A program made the translations under genes and the position numbers. The notes below the pieces were generated by a model, which saw only the letters and a list, made by a program, of their open reading frames with translations, was not told the origin of the DNA and did not search any database. A stretch of DNA of 38,384 nt from Desulfobulbaceae bacterium (lineage in GTDB: Bacteria > Desulfobacterota > Desulfobulbia > Desulfobulbales > VMSU01). Each line of letters begins with the position of its first letter. The stretch's first letter is position 1. Where the stretch lies: contig VMSU01000035.1 of the NCBI GenBank assembly GCA_013792005.1, forward strand, positions 1 to 38,384, given 5' to 3'. This document shows, piece by piece, positions 8,607-16,426 of this stretch.

Positions 8607-9470
8607 TTATTTTTTCATGCCAGGATATTTCTCTGTATCGGTAAGGGCTTTGTGAAGGTCATTCATCTCTTTTGTCGTGAGAGGAGTTCCGGCCATATTC
8701 GACCCTGGTTGGCCGAATTTAACTTTATGGGCAACTTCATATGTTTTCTGTCTGGCATATTCTCCGGCCGACAATCCACCAATGCTGATTTGGGTTCCAT
8801 TAGTGCCATGGCAGGAGGCGCATGATTTTTCATATATGCTGTCGCCGTTGATGGGATCTCCTCCCTTGCCGATTTCTACAAGTTTCACTTTGGCATCGGG
8901 ATAATTACCTTTGATTTCCATTGCATAGTAGTTGCGGTAGTCCTCGCCCTCTTCTTTGATGAATTTGACAAGATCCCATATTTCACGGTCATTAAATATC
9001 TTTCCATATTCAGGCATGGCATCTCCCAATTGACTATTTTTTTCTGGATCGTATTGAGCTAAGTCATAATCAAGCTGTCGAGATTGTGCTGGACTTTTGA
9101 TCTTATCAAATATCTCTTGAGGAGACAGGTTTTTTGCGGCATCAAGGAGGTTGACACTGGAGACATTCGGCCTTTTTCCAGCCGTGGCTTTTCTTCCACC
9201 ATAATACCCTTTGCTGCCAATTCTGTCCCAACCATGACACTGCTTGCAGCGAAAGAAGTCGGATTTGTCTTTGATGGCTGAAATATCGATAGTATGGGAG
9301 TTACTAAATTGTGGTGAAACTTCCCCCTGTGATAGAAAATTATCGTACAACAAACCTCCATTCTTGCCATCAGCTTTTTCGTACGCAGTGATGTCGGAAG
9401 CGGTTGCCTGTTGCCAGGTGATGAGTGAGAACAGGGTGACAGTGGTGGTAAGAATCTTTCGTAAGTTCAT
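8607..9470 (-). CDS. Periplasmic dihaem cytochrome c
   Basis: A 287-residue exported protein with a clear Sec signal (MNLRKILTTTVTLFSLITW, cleavage near QQATA-SD). It has two haem-c motifs: CKQCH in the N-terminal half and CASCH in the C-terminal half. The second half (GDSIYEKSCASCHGTNG ... NDLHKAL) looks like a class I cytochrome c domain. The first, around RCKQCHGWDRIGSKGYYGG, is a less typical domain. AGAGGA precedes ATG. It follows the LbtU-like porin by about 100 bases in the same direction, so it may share the iron operon. A role as a periplasmic Fe(III) reductase or electron shuttle for iron uptake is an inference from this position only. Confidence 0.82.
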   Translation of the reverse strand: MNLRKILTTTVTLFSLITWQQATASDITAYEKADGKNGGLLYDNFLSQGEVSPQFSNSHTIDISAIKDKSDFFRCKQCHGWDRIGSKGYYGGRKATAGKRPNVSSVNLLDAAKNLSPQEIFDKIKSPAQSRQLDYDLAQYDPEKNSQLGDAMPEYGKIFNDREIWDLVKFIKEEGEDYRNYYAMEIKGNYPDAKVKLVEIGKGGDPINGDSIYEKSCASCHGTNGTQISIGGLSAGEYARQKTYEVAHKVKFGQPGSNMAGTPLTTKEMNDLHKALTDTEKYPGMKK

Positions 9471-9572
9471 GGTTTTATCCTCTTTTGTTGAAGTAGTGGT
9501 AATTGGTTGGTTTAATTTTATTTGAATAGAGATTGAAATAACGCCCAGAATTATCCGCCCTGACGAGGGTAC

Positions 9573-10793
9573 TTAAAATTCTACAGCGACTTGTACAGTT
9601 CCTTGATTGTTGCTGCTATAATCACTGTATTTTTGGTACAGGTATTCGATGGTGAGGTTGGTCGACTGAAAGATGTTGTATAACAGGGCAGCTCCATACT
9701 CATCCTGGGCAAGTAGCGACCCAGCTTCTTTGCTTGCTCCGTAACGTAAGGCGAATTCTGTGCCTTCAAGTACTCGGGCCGCAGCCTCGATATTCCAGGC
9801 TCCGGGGCGCAGATTTTCGGGGGATGAGAAGTTGAAATCGTCGATTGCAAAATCCTTGGTTGCGCCCAGGTATTCGCCATCAAGAAATAATCGGTCGTTA
9901 TAGGACAGGCTGATAAATGTGCTCCAACCACCGACAGTGTCTGTGGTCGTCCCATGGATACTTTCATCTTCAAGGCTGTCACTGTTCGTAAGATGAGAGA
10001 GGTACGAACCACCACAACTTAAAGATAGTCGGTCTTCCTCGGTATTGGGTATGGATAGCGATAATGAGGCCACCGCGCTGTTGATCCGATCACCGGTATT
10101 ATTCTCTCGGATAGTTCCTTTGAAAACGCCGATGTTGAGATCCATGATTTCGCTGGCATATCCTGCAACGACTGCCGTGTCGTTGGTTTCTCCGAGGATC
10201 AGAGTTCCAGGGTCGGTGATAAAATGACTTTTAAAGCGGCCGAAGGGTAGATATTGACGGCCGATGTTGATATACAGTGAATTGTTGTTGTCTCCCTTCA
10301 GTGTGATGATGGCTTCGTCAATGTTGATGGTGTCGTTGTCGTTTGTTTCTTCGTATAGGAAGGTGAGATTCCCGCTAACGTATTGATTTACCTCGGCCTT
10401 GGCAATTAACTGGGCGGTGGCTAAGGAAAGATCACTACTACTTGTTGTTTCATTTACATCCTTTTCTCGTGAAGCGATCAACTCGGCTTCCACTAAGCCA
10501 CTTATTTGTATACTGCTGTTAAGGGCTATAGATTTCTCATTGGTTTCCGCCAAGCGTTCAACTCGATCGGCAAGACTTTGCACAGCATGGTGATGATTTT
10601 CATCGGTATTTGCCGATGTCTTTTCTTTAATTATTCTGGTGAAATCAGCTACCTCTTCCTGCTCAATAACTTCTTTTGTCTTTAATAAATCGAGCCTCAT
10701 CGTGGTCTCCGGAGATAGGGCTGCACTTGGGCGATGTGTTCCCAGGACTATGGAAGCGCTTAGTGCCAAAGCAATGGTCAATGCTTTTTTCAT
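9573..10793 (-). CDS. Outer-membrane porin, LbtU siderophore-porin-like
   Basis: The protein has about 406 residues when started at MKKALTIALALSAS (10793). A longer reading from 10928 lacks a signal peptide and overlaps the upstream small gene, so I reject it. After the signal comes a helical, probably coiled-coil stretch (about residues 25-100). A beta-barrel of alternating strands follows, with the porin-like INIGRQYLPFGRFKSHFITDPGT, ending in the aromatic C-terminal residue of outer-membrane barrels (TVQVAVEF). This layout fits LbtU-like siderophore porins, which act without TonB. Its position after feoAB supports iron transport. General phosphate- or maltoporin-like roles are less likely. 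Confidence 0.68.
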   Translation of the reverse strand: MKKALTIALALSASIVLGTHRPSAALSPETTMRLDLLKTKEVIEQEEVADFTRIIKEKTSANTDENHHHAVQSLADRVERLAETNEKSIALNSSIQISGLVEAELIASREKDVNETTSSSDLSLATAQLIAKAEVNQYVSGNLTFLYEETNDNDTINIDEAIITLKGDNNNSLYINIGRQYLPFGRFKSHFITDPGTLILGETNDTAVVAGYASEIMDLNIGVFKGTIRENNTGDRINSAVASLSLSIPNTEEDRLSLSCGGSYLSHLTNSDSLEDESIHGTTTDTVGGWSTFISLSYNDRLFLDGEYLGATKDFAIDDFNFSSPENLRPGAWNIEAAARVLEGTEFALRYGASKEAGSLLAQDEYGAALLYNIFQSTNLTIEYLYQKYSDYSSNNQGTVQVAVEF

Positions 10794-10821
10794 GTCAATA
10801 CCTATCGTGCGTTGTGAAGTG

Positions 10822-11007
10822 TTAGTTCTTCTTGCAGCGCCCACACCCTGAACAGCCGCTGGCTCCAGGAATTTCAGCGCGGCAGCGCGTGCAGAAAAGG
10901 GAATGGGGCCGGTCCTGGATGTATCCACAGGTAGGGCATTGGTTTAGTTCAAGTTGCGTAGGTTTTAATGCTGCGCCGTTAAATAGATTCAATAGTTTAG
11001 TGGTCAT
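10822..11007 (-). CDS. Small Cys-rich (zinc-ribbon-like) protein of the Feo operon
   Basis: A 61-residue protein with CPTCGY and CTRC forming a likely zinc ribbon, then a glycine-cysteine tail CSGCGRCKKN. It lies between feoB and the porin on the same strand, with 28 bases to the porin start and about 180 to feoB. The tail recalls the Cys-rich small proteins often found beside feoB, which are thought to assist Feo assembly or sense iron/redox state. Here that is an inference from position and composition. The RBS is weak (GCGAGTG). Confidence 0.62.
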   Translation of the reverse strand: MTTKLLNLFNGAALKPTQLELNQCPTCGYIQDRPHSLFCTRCRAEIPGASGCSGCGRCKKN

Positions 11008-11189
11008 GATTCACTCGCTAATTTAGTGTGTTGTTCAGCCAAAAATCGAAAACGAGCAGAGGAACTGAACAGTAATTCTTCAGTAGTGCCCTGATAAATC
11101 TTGTAGCTCGTCTATCTCTAGGTAAAAACATTGCTTGAAAGCGTAGTCCTCAAGTCGGGATAGCTGGCTGTGGCTAGTTGTATTTATGG

Positions 11190-13043
11190 TTAGATCAGGA
11201 TCTGCGAAAAGATTCCACCGACCAGGAAAGCAGTACACCAGGATCCGCCCCAAACCAGTAAGGCTTCTCGGGTGCCACGTTCCTTGAAAAGTATCATTAA
11301 TGAGGCGATGCAGGGCACAAATAGGGTGATGACAATTAGCGAAGTCACCGTTTGTATAGGGTTCATTGCAAGCCCAGTCAGTCCTGCTGCGCCAAAATCA
11401 CGTCTTACCAGCCCCATCACAAAGGCGGTGGCTGCTTCCTTGGGAATCTGCAGCCAGCCCTCGGTAATTGGGATCAGGAGTTTTTGCCAGAGATCAAGTC
11501 CGCCTGATACCTGGAGGATGGTAACTAAAAACGAACCTAGGAAAAACCAAGGCCAGGCTTCTTGCATGAAAAAGAAGGAGCGGGTAGCGGTTTTGCGGAA
11601 GATATTTTCAGCACGTGGCAATCTCATGGGCGGCAGATCAATAAGCAGTGCGGACGATTTTCCTGGTAGGAGATGGTTTAACAAAGAGCCGAGCATGGTT
11701 AAAACAGTGAATATGACCACTGCATAGAGTATAGCCATCTGACTGCCAACTGCGGCCAGCATGCCGGCGATCACCCCGATCTGGGCTGAACAGGGGATGG
11801 CAAAGTTAAGAATTACCGTGGCAATGGATTTTTCACGATTGGTCGTCAGAAGCCTGGTGGTTATGGTGCCGAGTTGTACGCAGCCAAAACCCAAAATGAT
11901 GGGGATAACTGCCCGACCATTAAGTCCAATTGAAGTCATGAGTCGGTCAACCAGTGTGGCCAGGCGAGGCAGGTAGCCGGAATCTTCCATGATGGAGAGA
12001 ACGGTGTAAAAGCCGAGCACCAATGGCAGCAGCAGGCCCAGCAGGTAAGTGACAGTCATAGTCAGTAATCCGAATTCTCCGATCAGGATTTGGCCCATGA
12101 TCGATTCCTGGTTTGCATATTGTGAAACCAGCGAACGTACCCAAGGTTCATAATGCCCCTGCATGATCATTTCTTCTGTGATGCCGACAATATCACCGGC
12201 CACCCATACTCCGATTACAGTGTACATGGCATAGAGAATAAGGCAGAGAATCGGAATGCCGGAAAGTGGGTTGACTGCGGCGCGTCCTAGCATGTCGCGG
12301 AAGCGGAAGTTGTCCTCTGTCGCCTGCAATACATGGTTGATCATGTCATTGACCCGCTTTCGACGTTCAAGGTACAGAGTGTCACGGTTTTGCCCAGGGA
12401 CAACGCCATGGCGTTCCGCGATAACTGTGTCTCCTTCAAGGATCATCAGGGCTTCTGCCTGTGAACCAACCTTGTTGAGCATGTCATGCAGTTGGTTTTT
12501 TAGATCAGTTTGCTGGTGACCTGGGTGAGCTGACAGGATGGTATCTGCAACTTGTTTCAGTCCATGATTGTTGACAGCAGATGTCGGTAGCACATCAATT
12601 CCGAGCAAATCATGCAGTAGGTCGATGTCGATTTTTAACCCTGCTCTTTCTATCTCATCATAGAAATTAAGCGCCACAACTACTGGCTTTCCCATGTCGA
12701 TGATTTGTTGGGTGAGAAAAAGATCCCGTTCCAAATGGGTCGCGTCGATAATGTTTACAATGATATCGGCTTCAAGGATGATGTCGCGGGCAGCCTTTTC
12801 TTCGTCATTAAATGAAGAAACTCCGTAGATTCCCGGTGTGTCCAAGATTTGATGCCCCTGCCATTCTCCTATTGCGACTTCTATGGTGGTGCCGGGGTAG
12901 TTGGAGACCTCAACGTATAACCCTGTTAAAAATCCGAAAAAAACAGATTTTCCCACGTTCGGATTGCCGGCCAGCACGATTTTCTTAATCTCTCGTGAAT
13001 GTGTTGGCGCAGTGTGTTGATGGTAACGTGTTGACTGGTCCAT
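11190..13043 (-). CDS. feoB: Ferrous iron transporter B
   Basis: A 617-residue Fe(II) permease with an N-terminal GTPase. G1 GNPNVGKS lies at about 26-33 and G3 is DTPGIYG; NFYDE is at the G4 position. A helical domain to about residue 230 follows, then a permease with two Gate regions. The usual Gate cysteine motifs are of the variant kind: LGFGCVQLGTITTRLL in the first and AIPCSAQIGVIAGML in the second. This variant seems to occur in other anaerobes. The protein is shorter than E. coli FeoB (773). GGAAGG precedes ATG, and feoA ends only 2 bases upstream, so translation is likely coupled. Confidence 0.94.
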   Translation of the reverse strand: MDQSTRYHQHTAPTHSREIKKIVLAGNPNVGKSVFFGFLTGLYVEVSNYPGTTIEVAIGEWQGHQILDTPGIYGVSSFNDEEKAARDIILEADIIVNIIDATHLERDLFLTQQIIDMGKPVVVALNFYDEIERAGLKIDIDLLHDLLGIDVLPTSAVNNHGLKQVADTILSAHPGHQQTDLKNQLHDMLNKVGSQAEALMILEGDTVIAERHGVVPGQNRDTLYLERRKRVNDMINHVLQATEDNFRFRDMLGRAAVNPLSGIPILCLILYAMYTVIGVWVAGDIVGITEEMIMQGHYEPWVRSLVSQYANQESIMGQILIGEFGLLTMTVTYLLGLLLPLVLGFYTVLSIMEDSGYLPRLATLVDRLMTSIGLNGRAVIPIILGFGCVQLGTITTRLLTTNREKSIATVILNFAIPCSAQIGVIAGMLAAVGSQMAILYAVVIFTVLTMLGSLLNHLLPGKSSALLIDLPPMRLPRAENIFRKTATRSFFFMQEAWPWFFLGSFLVTILQVSGGLDLWQKLLIPITEGWLQIPKEAATAFVMGLVRRDFGAAGLTGLAMNPIQTVTSLIVITLFVPCIASLMILFKERGTREALLVWGGSWCTAFLVGGIFSQILI

Positions 13044-13045
13044 GA

Positions 13046-13267
13046 TTATAACCTTCCAGAAACAAAAATAGTATTAGCCACTTCTCTGCCAATCGCGATT
13101 TCCTGTCGATTGTGCTTGAGCATGAGGGGACCGAATGGGATTATTTCCAGGCATTTGATCTCGCTCCCTTCACTGATTCCAAAGCGAATAAATTGAGTGC
13201 GGACATCTTCGTCCTCAATCCTGACAATGGCCACGGTTTGGCCCTTCTTAATGTTAACCAAGCACAT
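13046..13267 (-). CDS. feoA: Ferrous iron transport protein A
   Basis: A 73-residue SH3-like cytosolic partner of FeoB. Family features: the opening LVNIKKGQTVAIVRI, the central FGISEGSEIKCLEIIPFGPLML, and the closing IAIGREVANTIFV. A strong AAGGAG precedes ATG. It is the first gene of the feoAB unit, with a Fur-box-like palindrome 25-41 bases upstream. Confidence 0.92.
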   Translation of the reverse strand: MCLVNIKKGQTVAIVRIEDEDVRTQFIRFGISEGSEIKCLEIIPFGPLMLKHNRQEIAIGREVANTIFVSGRL

Positions 13268-13291
13268 AATAATCTCCTTTTGAAAAAGATA

Positions 13292-13308
13292 TTGAAATTC
13301 ATTTTCAA
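13292..13308 (-). promoter_or_regulatory. Fur-box-like operator of feoAB
   Basis: TTGAAA-TTCAT-TTTCAA is an inverted repeat 25-41 bases upstream of the feoA start. It closely matches the Fur core TGAAAATNATTTTCA. It lies between fur and feoA, where a feoA promoter would be, so Fe(II)-Fur repression of the Feo operon is the natural reading. Confidence 0.68.
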
Positions 13309-13338
13309 CTTGTAGATAAAAAAATAGAAGCTAATTAC

Positions 13339-13767
13339 TTATTTGCAATCTTGACAAATGCCATAGATATCAAGGGTGTGGTCGGTAACCATAAACCCAT
13401 GACGCTGGGCAATGCCGTTCTGAAGAGTTTCGATTTGGTCGTTCACGAATTCAACGATTTTCCCGCACTTGGTGCATATCAGGTGGTCATGATGTTCCTG
13501 CTGGTTGGTTGACTCAAAACGGGCATATCCATTTCCGAAGTTTTTGCTCGTTGCAAGGCCTGCTTCGGAGAGAAGTTTAAGTGTTCTGTAGACCGTGGTG
13601 AAACCTATGTCAGGGGATGTCTTTTGAACCTTGCGATACAATTCTTCTGAGCTAATATGCCCTTTGTGTTTCAGAAAAGCGTTTACAATCAATTGGCGTT
13701 GACCTGTTAAACGCAGATTCTGTTTCGAGAGAAACTCTTCGAATTGATGTAGTGGTTGCTTGATCAT
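13339..13767 (-). CDS. fur: Ferric uptake regulator, Fur family
   Basis: A 142-residue metal-dependent repressor. I place the start at MIKQPLHQFEEFL (13767) because a perfect AGGAGG precedes it. A longer in-frame reading from 13827 would run through an operator palindrome. The winged-helix DNA-binding half contains LRLTGQRQLIVNAFL and GFTTVYRTLKLLSEAGLA. The dimerisation half has the HHDHLICTKCGKIVEF metal-site stretch, and CXXC pairs at CTKC and CQDC for structural zinc. The gene is upstream of and co-directional with feoAB. Fur is preferred over Zur or PerR because of its iron-uptake neighbours. Confidence 0.9.
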   Translation of the reverse strand: MIKQPLHQFEEFLSKQNLRLTGQRQLIVNAFLKHKGHISSEELYRKVQKTSPDIGFTTVYRTLKLLSEAGLATSKNFGNGYARFESTNQQEHHDHLICTKCGKIVEFVNDQIETLQNGIAQRHGFMVTDHTLDIYGICQDCK

Positions 13768-13796
13768 GCCGCCTCCTGAGAAGACAATATAGCGAA

Positions 13797-13815
13797 ATTG
13801 AAAATCGTTTTCAAT
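13797..13815 (-). promoter_or_regulatory. Fur-box-like palindrome in front of fur
   Basis: ATTGAAAA-TCG-TTTTCAAT has perfect 8-base arms and sits 30-48 bases upstream of the chosen fur start. It resembles the element before feoA, which suggests fur autoregulation and supports the shorter fur start. Confidence 0.68.
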
Positions 13816-14029
13816 AGAAAAGTTCAATATGTTGTCGATTCATTAAATCAGTTTCAATAAGCGGAGTGGAGATGGGGAAGGGAAGGAAAAGCTGATGGGG
13901 GAACGGGGAGGTGGAGGGGGGGATAGAAAGCAAAAGAAGATTCCCCACCCTTTTTATTCTCCCCTCTCTTCTTGTGAGTAGGAAATTATCATACACGTGA
14001 CGGCTTTGCATTGGGTATTTGCTGATTTG

Positions 14030-14314
14030 TTATGATTCTAGCCACTTTTGTAGGGCGTTGACAATTTTAGTCGCCTGCTCAGGACTTGATATCTTGAATT
14101 TGCTCTTCGACTGATACACCCCATCCTTTTTTTGGTAGCGGCGGATAATGTAACGATCAGCGCTATATTCGTTAGTTTTCTTGTCAAGGTCCTGGTAGCG
14201 GAAGAGGATGGTGGTCCATGCCCCTTTAGACAGGATCTCCTTGTCCAGTTCCTTTACGACCAGTACCCCGTCTTCTTCATAGTTAACGGTTAAGTCTTCA
14301 ACATCTGATGCCAT
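14030..14314 (-). CDS. Conserved-looking small basic protein, unknown function
   Basis: A 94-residue cytosolic protein with a good AAGGAG before ATG. It seems to be a strand-rich N-terminal part (LTVNYEEDGVLVVKELDKEIL ... WTTILFRYQDL) followed by a C-terminal helix (SPEQATKIVNALQKWLES). The pattern beta strands, FKIS, one long helix loosely recalls the PC4/p15 single-stranded-DNA-binding fold. That is only a shape resemblance, with no diagnostic motif. It lies downstream of uup on the same strand, 71 bases apart, and could be cotranscribed. Confidence 0.62.
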   Translation of the reverse strand: MASDVEDLTVNYEEDGVLVVKELDKEILSKGAWTTILFRYQDLDKKTNEYSADRYIIRRYQKKDGVYQSKSKFKISSPEQATKIVNALQKWLES

Positions 14315-14385
14315 GGTGTCTCCTTGTATGTGGTGAGTTGTGAACTCGGTTTTAATCTGATGATGTGATGAACTTGCTCGTCTTT

Positions 14386-16191
14386 TTATTCCCCAGCCTG
14401 TTTGGCCTCCAGCTCTTCCCAGCGTTTGTAGAGTTGAGTTACCTTTTCTTGAGCTTCCTGCAGTTTTTGACAGCAGACGACGAGCTGTTCCTGATCCGAC
14501 TGAAGGTCCGGGTGACTCACGCGGTCCTGGAACTCTGCCAAAGCCTTTTCGGCCTGGGCAATGGTTTCTTCCATCTTGGCCAATTCCAGTTCCTCGCCTA
14601 GCGTCATTTTTTTCTTTTTGGCCGGGGTGGACGCCTTGGCTGATTTGCCCTTCGCTGGTTTGTCTACAGCAGTCTTACCCTGGAGGTCATCAAGCCACTG
14701 ACGAAAATCCGCATACTGACGACACTTCCCGTTGCCGTCAAAGCCCAGGACAAAATCTGCCAATCGGTCCAGCAGAAAACGGTCGTGGCTAACAAGGACG
14801 ATGGCGCCAGGGAATTCGGCTAAACCCTCTTCCAATACCTCAAGGGAAGGGATGTCAAGGTCGTTGGTCGGTTCGTCGAGCAGCAGGATGTCCGCCGGTT
14901 GCCGCATCAGATTGGCAATCAGAATCCGTGATTGTTCGCCGCCGGAGAGGCGGTTGACGGGCATGTCGAGTTGCTCTGGACGAAAGAGGAAGCGTTTTGC
15001 CCAGCCTACGACATGAACCGGCTGTCCTTTGAATAGTACGGTATCGCCGTCCGGGGCCAAAGCCCGACGGAGGGTTTGGTCTTGATTCAGGCCCTGTCGC
15101 TTCTGGTCAAAGAGCACGATCTTGATCCCGTCGGCCAGTTTGATTTCGCCCTGATCGGGGAGGGTGTTGCCGGCCAGGATATTGATCAGTGTACTTTTCC
15201 CTGAGCCGTTGTTGCCCAGGACCCCGACGCAGAGCTTGGGGGTCATCTGCAGGTCCAGGTTGGAGAATATCTGACGGCCGGCAAAGCTCTTGCCTAATTT
15301 ATCGGCGGTCAGCAACTTCTTGGTCTTGCGGTCTGTGGCTTCAAAGCCGATGTCGATGGCTCGTCCTTGGGCATTGCGGTGTTTAATGTCTTGGAAGGTG
15401 CCTTTCAGGCGTGCGGCATCGTCGATCCGGAATTTGGCCTTGGTGGTTCGGGCCTTGGGGCCGCGAGAGAGCCATTCGACCTCTCTTCGCAGTTTGTTGG
15501 CCAGCACCTCTTCCTGTTTGGCTTGGGAGGTGAGCAGTTCTTCCTTGCGGACCAGGAAATCCCTGAGCGAGCCCTCGACCCGGAGATAGCCGCCGGGGTA
15601 TTGCGGATTGAGTTCTACTATACAGTTGGTGACGGAGTCGAGGAAATAGCGGTCATGGCTAATCAGGACAAAGGCGAAGGCTGAGTTTTTGAGGAGGCCT
15701 TCCAGCCAGAGGATGCCATCCATGTCCAGGTGGTTGGTTGGCTCGTCCATCAACAGCAGATCAGGGTTTTGGATCAGAGCCCGACCAATAGCCAGTCGTT
15801 TCTGCCAGCCACCTGAGAGGGTGTCAGTGCGCTGGTCCGTGTCTGTAAAACCGCATTTCCCTGCCATGCGTTGGACTGCGGCATAGCGTGCAGTCTCGTC
15901 CATTTCGTGGCTGGTTATGGCTGAGAGCAGGCACTGGAGCACGGTCTGTTCCGGGGGGAATTTTTCAGCCTGGGCCAGATAGACCAAGTTGAGTTTTTTG
16001 CGGATAAAGAGTTTGCCTTCGTCCAGGGTTTCGAGGTCGGCGAAGATTTTGAGCAGGGTAGATTTGCCTGCCCCGTTGGGACCAATCAGGCCGAGGCGCT
16101 CGCCTTCAAAGATGCCGAAGCTGATCCCGGTAAAGAGACGCTGGACGCCAAAGGCCTTACTGATTGATTGACAACTGAGCAGATGTGACAT
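14386..16191 (-). CDS. uup: ABC-F ATPase, Uup type
   Basis: A 601-residue soluble tandem ATPase of the ABC-F family, proteins that act at the ribosome E site or on branched DNA. Two nucleotide-binding domains are seen. The first has Walker A GPNGAGKST, signature LSGGWQKRL and Walker B LLLMDEPTNHLD. The second has GNNGSGKST, LSGGEQSR and LLLDEPTNDLD. The linker carries EVEWLSRGPKARTTKAK, typical of Uup. A Lys-rich region and a C-terminal coiled coil (about 525-601) match the Uup DNA-binding tail. There are no membrane segments. The gene is divergent from the SPL gene, with 235 bases of shared upstream region. Confidence 0.9.
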   Translation of the reverse strand: MSHLLSCQSISKAFGVQRLFTGISFGIFEGERLGLIGPNGAGKSTLLKIFADLETLDEGKLFIRKKLNLVYLAQAEKFPPEQTVLQCLLSAITSHEMDETARYAAVQRMAGKCGFTDTDQRTDTLSGGWQKRLAIGRALIQNPDLLLMDEPTNHLDMDGILWLEGLLKNSAFAFVLISHDRYFLDSVTNCIVELNPQYPGGYLRVEGSLRDFLVRKEELLTSQAKQEEVLANKLRREVEWLSRGPKARTTKAKFRIDDAARLKGTFQDIKHRNAQGRAIDIGFEATDRKTKKLLTADKLGKSFAGRQIFSNLDLQMTPKLCVGVLGNNGSGKSTLINILAGNTLPDQGEIKLADGIKIVLFDQKRQGLNQDQTLRRALAPDGDTVLFKGQPVHVVGWAKRFLFRPEQLDMPVNRLSGGEQSRILIANLMRQPADILLLDEPTNDLDIPSLEVLEEGLAEFPGAIVLVSHDRFLLDRLADFVLGFDGNGKCRQYADFRQWLDDLQGKTAVDKPAKGKSAKASTPAKKKKMTLGEELELAKMEETIAQAEKALAEFQDRVSHPDLQSDQEQLVVCCQKLQEAQEKVTQLYKRWEELEAKQAGE

Positions 16192-16426
16192 AGAGAGAAC
16201 CTTGTGATAAAGTGATGTGCTTGGGCTAATGATGCGCTAATGGAGCTTGGTTTGCCGGGAAGCAGTTGCCGGTCTGCGGTTAAAGGAACCATAGGTGGGG
16301 CATGATGTCAGGGTGTGGTCACACTTCGTCAACTGTCAACCGCAAAGCGATAACCTGAGCAGTGCCAATCGATGAGTTAAGGTACTCCCCCTTTTAGTCT
16401 AAACAACCTCAAGACAATTACCTCTT

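Noticed and set aside
9573-10928. Longer start (10928) for the porin
   Set aside because: It would overlap the Cys-rich gene and lose the signal peptide; ATG at 10793 begins a clear signal.
13811-14011. 66-codon minus-strand frame upstream of fur
   Set aside because: It overlaps the Fur-box region, has low-complexity Pro/Ser/Phe composition and no RBS.
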